From assembly GCA_004558205.1 (NCBI GenBank), contig SFDM01000004.1, positions 1 through 64,000 of the forward strand: a stretch of DNA of 64,000 bases, given 5' to 3'. Position 1 is the stretch's first letter. Every line of letters begins with the position of its first letter. Positions 43,368 through 51,425 of the stretch are shown piece after piece. This DNA comes from Pyramidobacter piscolens (GTDB lineage Bacteria; Synergistota; Synergistia; Synergistales; Dethiosulfovibrionaceae). Position numbers and translations under genes: made by a program. The notes beneath the pieces are model-generated. The model was not told the origin of the DNA. It searched no databases and saw only the letters and a program-made list of their open reading frames with translations.

Positions 43368-44597
43368 ATGTTAACATCGCTCGCTTTCATCTTTCTCGCA
43401 GGATTGGCAACGGCGGCCCTTTGTCAAAGACTGAAGCTGCCCCGCATAATAGGCATGCTCGCTACTGGCGTCATACTGGGGCCCCATGCGCTGAACCTTC
43501 TCGACCCGTCCATTCTCGGAATCTCGGCCGACCTGCGGCAGATGGCGCTCATCATCATTCTGATCAAAGCGGGGCTGTCGCTGAACCTTGCCGACCTGAA
43601 AAAAGTCGGCAGACCGGCGCTGCTTATGTCCTTTATCCCTGCCCTCTCCGAAATAGCGGCGTTCGCAGCGTTCGCTCCCCTGCTGCTCGGAATGACGCGC
43701 CTCGAAGCCGCCCTTATGGGCGCGGTGCTCGGAGCCGTTTCCCCGGCCGTAGTGGTGCCGAGAATGGTCCGCCTGATGGACATCAATTACGGCAGGGACA
43801 AAGGCATTCCTCAGCTCATCCTCGCGGGAGCGTCGCTTGACGATGTGTTCGTCATTGTCTTGTTTTCCACCTTCGTAAGCATGGCGCAGGGTGAATCTGC
43901 AACGATTATGAATTTGGCGAACATCCCCCTTTCCATCGTTCTCGGCGTTTTGCTCGGCTGCGCCGCGGGATGGTCCCTGGCCTTGTTTTTTGAAACGGCC
44001 TATGCCCATCAGCATTGCGTCAGGAACAGCATGAAAGTCATCATCGTCCTTGGAGTATCGTTTTTTCTTGTAGCGGTCGAGAGCTGGCTTAAAGGGATCT
44101 TTTCATTCTCGGGGCTGCTCGCGGTGATGAGTATGGCCTGCGTCCTGCAAATAAAAAGCGCAAAATTCGTCTCGAAACGAATGTCTGAAAAATTTGGGAA
44201 GCTTTGGCTTGCCAGCGAGGTCATTTTATTTGTGTTGGTAGGCGCCGCCGTCGATATTCGATACACCTTCAACGCCGGCTTTGCCGTGGTAGGGATGATA
44301 TTTCTCGCTCTTGCATTCCGTTCCGCGGGCGTTCTGGCGTGCCTTATAGGCACGGGCCTCAACGCCGGAGAGCGCTTATTCTGCGTCCTTTCCTACCTTC
44401 CCAAGGCAACCGTGCAGGCGGCTATCGGCTCTGTACCTCTCTCGCTGGGGCTTCCCTGCGGAAATATGGTCTTATCGGCAGCCGTCGTGTCCATCGTCAT
44501 CACCGCTCCTCTTGGGGCGCTCGGAATGGACGTCGGTTATAAAAGGCTGCTTTCCGATGGAACCGCGGTGCCGACGCGCCGCTGGCTCATCAAATGA
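43368..44597 (+). CDS. Cation/proton antiporter (CPA family), probably fluoride-responsive
   Basis: A 409-residue membrane protein with about 12 helices of the Na+/H+ exchanger (CPA) type: LKLPRIIGMLATGVILGPHAL at the start, then the ion-binding region GASLDDVFVIVLFSTF with the paired acidic residues, and SFLP-like LSYLPKATVQAAIGSVPL near the C-terminus. Start ATG 43368 follows AAAGGAG. The riboswitch immediately upstream implies induction by fluoride; it may restore ion or pH balance under fluoride stress or itself help fluoride leave the cell. Confidence 0.88.
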   Translation: MLTSLAFIFLAGLATAALCQRLKLPRIIGMLATGVILGPHALNLLDPSILGISADLRQMALIIILIKAGLSLNLADLKKVGRPALLMSFIPALSEIAAFAAFAPLLLGMTRLEAALMGAVLGAVSPAVVVPRMVRLMDINYGRDKGIPQLILAGASLDDVFVIVLFSTFVSMAQGESATIMNLANIPLSIVLGVLLGCAAGWSLALFFETAYAHQHCVRNSMKVIIVLGVSFFLVAVESWLKGIFSFSGLLAVMSMACVLQIKSAKFVSKRMSEKFGKLWLASEVILFVLVGAAVDIRYTFNAGFAVVGMIFLALAFRSAGVLACLIGTGLNAGERLFCVLSYLPKATVQAAIGSVPLSLGLPCGNMVLSAAVVSIVITAPLGALGMDVGYKRLLSDGTAVPTRRWLIK

Positions 44598-44599
44598 CA

Positions 44600-44648
44600 A
44601 CTCCCCGCGCGCGTCTCAAAAAAGTTCTTCGAGGCGCGAGCGGGGAGT
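44600..44648 (+). terminator. Terminator after the antiporter gene
   Basis: 18-bp stem with two imperfect pairs (actccccgcgcgcgtctc with gaggcgcgagcggggagt) around a 13-nt loop, just past the stop. A second hairpin (cacagcacagc...gctgtgctgtg) follows at about 44690-44727. Confidence 0.65.
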
Positions 44649-44780
44649 CATTGTGCCGTTCTGCTTTTTGGGGAACTGCCTGTTGACGGCACAGCACAGC
44701 GCGGCGCGGCCACGGGCTGTGCTGTGATGGCTACAAAGAATATGAAATGCGGAAAGGATTCCTGTAGGAGCCGTCTGGCT

Positions 44781-46349
44781 TTACCTGTTCAGGATCTTCG
44801 CCAGATCGGGCTCGGGTGTGGAGATGGGGCCGATATTGTAGTTTTTGATCAGGAAGTCCAGCACCTTGGGCGAGAGGAAAGCCGGCAGCGTGGGCCCCAG
44901 CAGGATGTTTTTGACGCCCAGATGGAGCAGCGTCAGCAGGATACAGACGGCTTTCTGCTCGTACCAGGAGAGCACCATGGTAAGCGGCAGATCGTTGACG
45001 CCGCAGTTAAAGGCTTTCGCCAGAGCCGAGGCGACGGCGATAGCGCTGTAGGCATCGTTGCACTGCCCCATGTCGAGGATGCGCGGCAGGCCGCCCAGAG
45101 TGCCCAGGTCCAGGTCGTTGAAACGGTACTTTCCGCAGGCCAGCGTGAGCACCAGCGTGTCGGCGGGCGTCTTCTTCACGAACTCGGTGTAGTAGTTCCG
45201 GCCGGGCTTGGCGCCGTCGCAGCCGCCCACCAGGAAGATATGGCGCAGAGCGCCTGACTTGACCGCGTCAATCACCGTACCCGCGGCGGCGAGCACCGCG
45301 TCGTGGCCAAATCCAGTGGTGACCTGGGTCCCGCCGTTGACGCCCCTAAAGTGCCGGTCTTCCGAGTAGCCGCCCAGTTCGAGGGCTTTGGCGACCAAGG
45401 GCGAAAAGTCGCGGTCCTCGCCGACATGGACAATCCCGGGATAGGAGACCAGCGCCGTGGTGAACACGCGGTCGCCGTAGCTGGGCTTGGGCGGCATCAG
45501 GCAATTGGTGGTGAAGAGCACCGCGCCGGGGATGGAGTCGAACTCTTTCTGCTGGTTCTGCCAGGCTGTGCCGAAGTTGCCTTTCAGATGGGGATAGGCC
45601 TTGAGCTTGGGGTAGGCGTGGGCGGGAAGCATCTCACCGTGGGTGTAGACGTCCACGCCTCTGCCTTCGGTCTGGCGCAGAAGCTCTTCAAGGTCTTTCA
45701 GGTCGTGGCCCGTGACCACGATGAAGGGGCCTTTCTCCACGGTCAGGGGTACCGTGGTCGGCACTGGGGATCCGTAGGTTCCCACGTTGGCGCTGTCCAG
45801 CAGTTCCATGCACTTCAAGTTCACCTCGCCGACCTTGAGCGCTAGAGGCAGGAGCGTGTCGAAGGCGGGCTCCTCCACCAGAGCGGCGAGGCCTTCGGCG
45901 AAGAACTGGTCCACGGCGGCGGCGCGGCGGCCCAGGACGCGGGCGTGCCAGGCGTAGGCAGCCATGCCGCGGAGGCCGAAGAGGATCAGCGACTGAAGGG
46001 ACCGCAGGTCCTCGTCGGAGTGCCAGATCTGCTCCATCACCGCCGTAGGGCGTTCTGTCCCGCCAATTTCCCGGGTTTTCGCCTTCACCTCGCCGATTCT
46101 GGCGCGAAGGGTCTCATCGTTGAAGTTCACATTCGTCACGGTGGTAAAAAGCCCGGCGATCAAAAGGCCGCTGACGTCGACCTCCAGCCCCTTCTTCACG
46201 GCGCAGCGGGCCAGGTCGATCATGGCGCCGGTCAGTTCGTCCTGCAGGCAGGCCGTGGAGGCCTGCTTGCCGCACACGCCGGCGTTTCCCCGGCAGCCCG
46301 TGCAGCCGGCGGTCTGTTCACACTGAAAGCAAAACATCTTTTCGGTCAT
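44781..46349 (-). CDS. hcp: Hydroxylamine reductase / hybrid-cluster protein
   Basis: A 522-residue Fe-S protein. The N-terminal cluster motif CFQCEQTAGCTGCRGNAGVCGK supplies four Cys at the spacing seen in anaerobe-type Hcp ([4Fe-4S]). Hybrid-cluster ligands are visible further on: VTGHDLKDLEELL (His/Glu), LFTTNCLMPP, VGGCDGAKPGRNYY, LTLACGKYRFND, and the Glu in this last part of the protein. It reduces NO or hydroxylamine and protects against nitrosative stress. Start ATG 46349 follows GAGGAG. It is followed by nothing on the same strand and preceded 24 bp upstream by an Fe-S protein that is likely its electron donor. Confidence 0.95.
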   Translation of the reverse strand: MTEKMFCFQCEQTAGCTGCRGNAGVCGKQASTACLQDELTGAMIDLARCAVKKGLEVDVSGLLIAGLFTTVTNVNFNDETLRARIGEVKAKTREIGGTERPTAVMEQIWHSDEDLRSLQSLILFGLRGMAAYAWHARVLGRRAAAVDQFFAEGLAALVEEPAFDTLLPLALKVGEVNLKCMELLDSANVGTYGSPVPTTVPLTVEKGPFIVVTGHDLKDLEELLRQTEGRGVDVYTHGEMLPAHAYPKLKAYPHLKGNFGTAWQNQQKEFDSIPGAVLFTTNCLMPPKPSYGDRVFTTALVSYPGIVHVGEDRDFSPLVAKALELGGYSEDRHFRGVNGGTQVTTGFGHDAVLAAAGTVIDAVKSGALRHIFLVGGCDGAKPGRNYYTEFVKKTPADTLVLTLACGKYRFNDLDLGTLGGLPRILDMGQCNDAYSAIAVASALAKAFNCGVNDLPLTMVLSWYEQKAVCILLTLLHLGVKNILLGPTLPAFLSPKVLDFLIKNYNIGPISTPEPDLAKILNR

Positions 46350-46373
46350 ATCAACTCACTCCTCGTTGTTTTT

Positions 46374-47093
46374 TTACTCTAGGACGCGGCCGTCCAGGGA
46401 AAGGGTCACGACCTGCCATGGGATAAATTTCCCGCTCTGCTGCAGCGCCTTCTTCACGGCCGCTTCGATGCCGCCGCAGCAGGGTACTTCCATGCGCACG
46501 ACCGTCACGCTCTTGATATCGTTGTCCCTGATGATGGCCGTCAGCTTCTCGCTGTAATCGCCCTGGTCAAGCTTGGGACAGCCGATCAGCGTCACCCGTT
46601 TTTTGATGAAATCTCTGTGGAAGGCGCCGTAGGCGTAGGCCGTGCAGTCGGCGGCCACCAGAAGGTCGGCGCCGTCGAAGTAGGGAGCCTTCGCCGGAAC
46701 CAGTTTGATCTGGACGGGCCATTGGGACAGTCGGCTCTCGCTGGGCGAAAGCGGAACACATGAAGCCTCGGACACCGCGGCGGCCCCATGGGCAATCCTG
46801 CGGGCGTTCGAGCCGGGGCAGCCGCAGGGCAGTTTCGCCGGCGCGGCAGCCGTTTTTTCAGCCTGAGCGGCCTTCACGGCTTCCTCATCGTAAGCGTCGG
46901 CCTCGCGTTCCTCCACGGTGATCGCTCCCGTAGGACAGGCCGGAAGACAGGCTCCCAGGCCGTCGCAGTAATCGTCCCTCAAAAGCCGGGCCTTGCCGTC
47001 CACCATGCCGATGGCGCCCTCGTGGCAGGCCGCCGCGCAAGCGCCGCAGCCATTGCACTTGTCCTGGTCGATTTTGACTATTTTTCTGATCAT
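46374..47093 (-). CDS. Two-cluster ferredoxin-like Fe-S protein paired with Hcp
   Basis: A 239-residue protein. The N-terminal 2[4Fe-4S] domain has CNGCGACAAACHEGAI and a second site with CDGLGACLPACPTGAI, where the first CxxC is spread as CDGLGAC. A linker has PCGCPGSNARR, and the C-terminal half (about 125-239) is an uncharacterised domain with VAADCTAYAYG, LIGCPKLDQ and VPCCGG, probably holding another cluster or a metal. Such proteins are commonly encoded beside hcp. Start ATG 47093 follows GGGAGG. Confidence 0.82.
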   Translation of the reverse strand: MIRKIVKIDQDKCNGCGACAAACHEGAIGMVDGKARLLRDDYCDGLGACLPACPTGAITVEEREADAYDEEAVKAAQAEKTAAAPAKLPCGCPGSNARRIAHGAAAVSEASCVPLSPSESRLSQWPVQIKLVPAKAPYFDGADLLVAADCTAYAYGAFHRDFIKKRVTLIGCPKLDQGDYSEKLTAIIRDNDIKSVTVVRMEVPCCGGIEAAVKKALQQSGKFIPWQVVTLSLDGRVLE

Positions 47094-47260
47094 GATATCG
47101 GAACCTCCCGTTATGTTATCTTTATAAGTAAAAACCATGGCCAATAAAACTTCATCCTGAGACGTCACGTTCACATCCTCCTGGAAAAGGCGTATTTCTC
47201 TTTCGCCCCGCTCCCTTTGACGTGATGAGGTAAGTGTACTATGATGGCCCTTGAATGTCG

Positions 47261-47274
47261 GTTGTTTTTACAAC
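47261..47274. promoter_or_regulatory. Crp/Fnr-type dyad in the hcp-regulator divergent region
   Basis: gttgt-tttt-acaac, an inverted repeat of the Fnr/Dnr kind (TTGAT-N4-ATCAA-like), lies 22 bp upstream of the Crp/Fnr gene start and about 170 bp from the Fe-S gene, so the regulator could control both directions. Confidence 0.5.
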
Positions 47275-47295
47275 ATGATGAAAGGAGTTGTGTCC

Positions 47296-47952
47296 ATGGA
47301 CATCAATGTGTTGGGTCAATGCGCCCTTTTTCAGGGCATTTCGGGCGGGGACTTGGAATCGATGCTGCGCTGCCTCGCGCCGAAGGAATGCCAATACAAA
47401 AAGGACGAGATGATCCTCTGCGCCGGCGAACCACCCAGGGGCATCGGCGTCGTGGTCAGCGGCGGGGTTATGGTCGTCAAGGAGGACTTCTGGGGCAACC
47501 GGTCGATCATGTCGGCGCTGGAACCGGCGGAGATCTTCGGGGAGGCCTTTGCCTGCGCCCAGGTCGCGGAACTGACCGTCAGCGCCGTCAGCACGGGAAA
47601 GACCAGGGTGCTGTTCCTCGACCACCGAAAGATCCTCGGCAGCTGCCCCAAGGCCTGCGCTTTTCACAAAACACTGATCGGCAACACCTTGAGGATTCTG
47701 GCGCAAAAAAATATCCAGCTCCTTCAGAAGCTGGATTTCATGGTGAGGAAGACCACGCGGGAAAAGCTGCTGGCCTTTCTCTCCCATCAGGCGCTCAAAC
47801 AGGGAAAGCGGGCCTTCGACATCGCTCTGAACCGCCAGGAGCTGGCGGACTACCTGTCGGTAGACCGCAGCGCCATGTCCCAGGAACTGTGCAAGCTGCG
47901 CGACCAGGGAGTGCTGACTTTCAGCAAAAACCATTTTGAGCTTATCGAGTGA
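47296..47952 (+). CDS. Crp/Fnr-family transcriptional regulator (probable regulator of hcp)
   Basis: A 218-residue regulator: cyclic-nucleotide-binding-like sensor domain at about 10-120 (LFQGISGGDLESML, GVMVVKEDFWGNRSIMSAL) and a winged HTH at about 145-215 (FDIALNRQELADYLSVDRSAMSQELCKLRDQGVL). No cluster-binding Cys set of Fnr is seen at the N-terminus, though Cys10 and Cys33 are present, so a heme/NO-type sensor as in Dnr/HcpR is more likely. Start ATG 47296 after AAAGGAG. It is divergent from the Fe-S/hcp operon, the usual HcpR arrangement. Confidence 0.87.
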   Translation: MDINVLGQCALFQGISGGDLESMLRCLAPKECQYKKDEMILCAGEPPRGIGVVVSGGVMVVKEDFWGNRSIMSALEPAEIFGEAFACAQVAELTVSAVSTGKTRVLFLDHRKILGSCPKACAFHKTLIGNTLRILAQKNIQLLQKLDFMVRKTTREKLLAFLSHQALKQGKRAFDIALNRQELADYLSVDRSAMSQELCKLRDQGVLTFSKNHFELIE

Positions 47953-47993
47953 CGCCGGTAAATAACAATTTATAGACGATAGCAGCCGGATTC

Positions 47994-48061
47994 CATAATC
48001 GAGGGAGGGCCGGAAGAAATGTTCCACGTGGAACATTTCTTCCGCCCCTCCCTCGATTATG
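47994..48061. repeat. 68-bp near-perfect palindrome centred on the second parS site
   Basis: cataatcgagggaggg... on the left mirrors ...ccctccctcgattatg on the right around CACGTG; one base pair mismatches. It separates the convergent regulator (ends 47952) and lemA (ends 48114). The inner 16 bp are identical to the palindrome at 34512. Confidence 0.85.
48020..48035. promoter_or_regulatory. parS-type ParB-binding palindrome, copy 2
   Basis: tgttccacgtggaaca, identical to 34512-34527, at the centre of a 68-bp palindrome. Exact recurrence of a parS-like 16-mer at an intergenic site supports ParB binding. Confidence 0.75.
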
Positions 48062-48113
48062 AAAAGCTATTATCTTGAGAAAACAGGCTCGAGCCGCAAT
48101 CGCGCGCTCTTTT

Positions 48114-48671
48114 TTAAAATTCGACTTTCGGCGCGGCGGCTTCGGCGGGAGCGTCCAGCTCGAAGAAGTCGGCCTTGGAAAAACCGAGCATTCCGGCGAT
48201 CAGGCAGGCTGGGAAGGATTCCACGGTCACGTTGTACTCGCGGGCCGTTCCGTTGTAGTAGCGGCGCGCCATCTGCAGGTCCTCCTCCACAGAGCTGAGC
48301 CCGGACATAACCTGCTGGAAGGCGGCGCTGGCCTTGATCTCGGGATAGTTCTCGGCGACGGCCAGGAAGCGTCCAAGGGCCTGGGTCAGCGAGCTTTCCG
48401 CCGCGGCCACTTCTTTGACGGCGGCAGAACCTTTGGCCTGGACCGCCCTAGCCTGAGTGACGCCAAGGAGCACTTCTTTTTCATGGCCCGCCAGGCCCTT
48501 GGCGGTGGCGACCAGATTGGGAATCAGGTCGTGACGCCGTTTCAGCTGGACTGAAATGCCGCTCCAGCCCTCGTCTTTCAGAGAGCGCCGGCGCACCAGC
48601 CTGTTATAGAGCGCGGCCACCCACAAAAGCGCGGCCGCGGCGATGATTACCACCCATAGAACATTGCTCAT
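48114..48671 (-). CDS. lemA: LemA family protein
   Basis: A 185-residue protein with one N-terminal membrane helix (VLWVVIIAAAALLWVAALY) followed by a long helical-bundle domain. Family motifs: LYNRLVRRRSLKDEGWSGISVQLKRRHDLIPNLVATAKG and AENYPEIKASAAFQQVMSGLSSVEEDLQMARRYYNGTAREYN, ending FPACLIAGMLGF. Role in the envelope is poorly known. Start ATG 48671 follows AAGGAGG. Lies after sbcDC but 60 bp away. Confidence 0.93.
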   Translation of the reverse strand: MSNVLWVVIIAAAALLWVAALYNRLVRRRSLKDEGWSGISVQLKRRHDLIPNLVATAKGLAGHEKEVLLGVTQARAVQAKGSAAVKEVAAAESSLTQALGRFLAVAENYPEIKASAAFQQVMSGLSSVEEDLQMARRYYNGTAREYNVTVESFPACLIAGMLGFSKADFFELDAPAEAAAPKVEF

Positions 48672-48731
48672 AGAAAAACCTCCTTACGCGATATGATGCG
48701 ACGTTTGTATTGTACACGCCAATGCCGTTTT

Positions 48732-51425
48732 TTAACAGGGACGATCGAGCCGGGAACAACCGGGGCCGCGAAGTTCGCTGTGCCCCCGGCGGCTTGGCAC
48801 CACTTCGATCTGGCAGCCGATGCGCTCGCGCATCCACTTGACGTGGGAGATGACGCCGATGATCTTCCCCGTATCGTGCAGGCGGTTCAAACAGTCCAGC
48901 ACGGTGTCCAGGGTCTCGTCGTCCAGGGTGCCGAAGCCTTCGTCCAGAAACAGGGAATCCACCTTGACTTCCCTCAGGCCGTGGGACAGGGCCAAGGCCA
49001 AAGCCAGGCTGACGATAAAGCTCTCGCCGCCCGACAGGTTGCGGGAGGAGCGGACTTCGCCGGCCTGCCAGAGGTCGATCACGTCGAGGCGCAGGGCGTC
49101 TTCCTTCGAAACGGTCAGGCGGTAGCGGTCCGAAAGGCCGGCAAGCTGCGCGTTGGCCGCGCTCACCAGGCGGCGGAAGGTCAGCCCCTGCACGTACTTG
49201 CTGAACAGGTCGCCTTTGGCGGAGCCGATCTGGTCGCTCAGGCGTCCCCAAAGAGCGCAGACTTTCCGCTGCTCCCCGCTCTGCGCTTCCAGGTCGGCGA
49301 GGCGGCGGCGGCACTCATCGTCCTGGCGCAGAAGCTGCTCGTCGGCGCCCCGGTCTTTGAGAAGCCCGGTCAGCGCCGCGCCGCATTCTTTTCTCTTCAG
49401 TTCCAGATCCTCGCGGGGCTCTTCAGGCGCGGTTCCAAGCTTATGCCGATCCTCTTCGAGGATCGGCTTTTGGCGCCTGAGCCGCTCTGCGCGCCCATCC
49501 AGTTCCTCTCGGCGGGCGCGCAGCGATTCCATAGGCTCTTCGGGCATCAGGGCCTCGAGCCACTGTTTTTCATCGGCAAAGCCGCGGCGCTGGAGCCTCT
49601 GAGTCAAGCCGGCCTCGTCGCCGGCGCTTTCAGCCTCCAGATCCGCCAGCGCAGTCTCGGCGGCCTCCTGCGCCGTCCTGCGCTGAGCGGCGGCTACAAG
49701 AGCCTGATTGTTCTTTGTTTCGGCCCGGGCCAGGGCTTCTTCGGCGGCGTCGAGGCGCCGCTTCATGTCCTTCTCAGCGGCCCTGGGATCCTGACCGCCA
49801 AAAAGTGCCTGCCGTTCTTTCAGGAGCCGTTCCAACTCTTCGCCGCTGCCGGCCAGTTCCAGCGCAAGCTTGTCCAGCTGGGTTCGGAGCGATTGCAGGC
49901 GTGTCGCTGCCTCGGTTTGGCGCAGCTGGCACTGCGTCGCCTGAAGGTCGGAAGCGGCCAGCTGTTCCGTCAGTTTTTTCAGTTTTTTATCGGCGCTCTC
50001 GGCGGCGGAACGGAGCTTCAGGACGTCTTCGCCTCGCGCCAAGGAACCGCAGGGCGACGGATGATGCAGCGCCCCGCAGAGCGGGCAGGGCTGCCCTTCT
50101 TCGAGAACGGCGCTCAGGGCGCTCAAATCGGCGCGGTGAAGGGCTTCTATGGCCCGGTCTCGGGATTCGGCGGCGGCCTCGCGTTCGCAGCTCAAGCGCT
50201 GCCTGCCGGCGTTCAAATCGTCGAGCTCCTGCGCCGCGGCCTGCCCCGCGGCCTGATTGTCCTCAGAAAGCCGCTGGAGCGCCTGGAGTTCTTTTGATTG
50301 TAAGCTTTTCTTCTGCGAGAGCTCTTCAATCCGGAGGTCCATCCCGCGAATATGCGCCAGCAGCTCACGCCGCGCCTCCGCCTCGCCCTTCGCGGCCAGG
50401 AGGCGCTCCGACGCGGCCCGAGCTTCCGCTCCGGCGTCTTCCAACATCCGTGCTTCCCCGGCGGCGGCCTCCTGCAGTTCTTTCAGGCTCGCTTCCAGTT
50501 TGGACTTCCGTTCGCGCCGCTGCCGCACCGCGTCGTAAAAGTCCCTGACCTGGGCGGCCCGCTCCGCCTGGGCCAGGCGCTCCGACTGAGGCTCGAAAGC
50601 CTTCAGGTCACGTTCCAGCGCGGCCTGTTCCCTCTCAAAAAGGGCGCTGCGCTCCCGCCAGTCCTCAAAGAGGGCATACCAGTCCAGGGCTCGCCGCAGC
50701 CGTTCTTCTTCCGCGCGAAGCTCCTTTTCGCGGCTTTCGCTGGCCTCGGAACGCCGCAGCGCCGCCGCCCGCTCTTCGTCGGACAGGGGGGCGTGCTCGG
50801 CTTTGGAGCTTTCGATCTGCTCAAGCTTGGCGCGTTCGCGCTTGTTTCGCTCAAAGACCTCCCGGGAAATCTTCCGATAAATCTCCGCGCCCGTCAGCTC
50901 TTCCAACATCCGCGCGCGTTCCGTGCCGTCGGCCTGAAGGAACGCCGCGAAGCCGCCCTGGGGCAGCAGCACCGTCTGGGAAAAACGCTCAAAGTCAAGG
51001 CGGCATATTTCCTCCATGGACTTCGCCATGGAGTTCACGCTGTCGGCAAGCACGGCCTCGTCGGGAGACAGCCTGGAAAGGCGGCATTTCGGCGCCTGCA
51101 GGGCACCCGACGAGTTCTTGCGCGTCGCCCGTTTCTGGGACCAGAAGGCGCTGTAACGCTTTCCTCCAATCTCAAAGACCGCCTCGGCAAAGCATTCGGA
51201 AGCGCCGCGCGTCATGATCTCGTTGCCCGAGTTGTTCACGCGGTCCAGCCGCGGCGTCCTCCCGAAAAGGGCCAGGCTCAGCGCGTCGAGCAGCGTGCTT
51301 TTTCCCGCGCCGGTGGGGCCGGTAATCGAAAAAAGCCCTTCGCCGAAAGCGGGATCCTCGAAGTCCACGGCCCACTCCCCGGCAAGAGAGTTCAAATTTT
51401 TCAAATGCAGCCTGCACAGCTTCAC
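48732..51425 (-). CDS. sbcC: Exonuclease SbcCD, ATPase subunit SbcC
   Basis: An 897-residue SMC-like ATPase: Walker A GPTGAGKST near residue 35, two long coiled coils (about 180-430 and 480-700) flanking the zinc-hook CxxC in EGQPCPLCGALHH, and the C-terminal signature NLSGGESFIVSLALALALS with Walker B SLFLDEGFGTLD. With SbcD it cuts hairpins and dsDNA ends. Start GTG 51425 (VKLCRLHLKNLNSLAGEW) overlaps the TGA of sbcD; the upstream extension lies wholly within sbcD in another frame. Confidence 0.95.
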   Translation of the reverse strand: MKLCRLHLKNLNSLAGEWAVDFEDPAFGEGLFSITGPTGAGKSTLLDALSLALFGRTPRLDRVNNSGNEIMTRGASECFAEAVFEIGGKRYSAFWSQKRATRKNSSGALQAPKCRLSRLSPDEAVLADSVNSMAKSMEEICRLDFERFSQTVLLPQGGFAAFLQADGTERARMLEELTGAEIYRKISREVFERNKRERAKLEQIESSKAEHAPLSDEERAAALRRSEASESREKELRAEEERLRRALDWYALFEDWRERSALFEREQAALERDLKAFEPQSERLAQAERAAQVRDFYDAVRQRRERKSKLEASLKELQEAAAGEARMLEDAGAEARAASERLLAAKGEAEARRELLAHIRGMDLRIEELSQKKSLQSKELQALQRLSEDNQAAGQAAAQELDDLNAGRQRLSCEREAAAESRDRAIEALHRADLSALSAVLEEGQPCPLCGALHHPSPCGSLARGEDVLKLRSAAESADKKLKKLTEQLAASDLQATQCQLRQTEAATRLQSLRTQLDKLALELAGSGEELERLLKERQALFGGQDPRAAEKDMKRRLDAAEEALARAETKNNQALVAAAQRRTAQEAAETALADLEAESAGDEAGLTQRLQRRGFADEKQWLEALMPEEPMESLRARREELDGRAERLRRQKPILEEDRHKLGTAPEEPREDLELKRKECGAALTGLLKDRGADEQLLRQDDECRRRLADLEAQSGEQRKVCALWGRLSDQIGSAKGDLFSKYVQGLTFRRLVSAANAQLAGLSDRYRLTVSKEDALRLDVIDLWQAGEVRSSRNLSGGESFIVSLALALALSHGLREVKVDSLFLDEGFGTLDDETLDTVLDCLNRLHDTGKIIGVISHVKWMRERIGCQIEVVPSRRGHSELRGPGCSRLDRPC

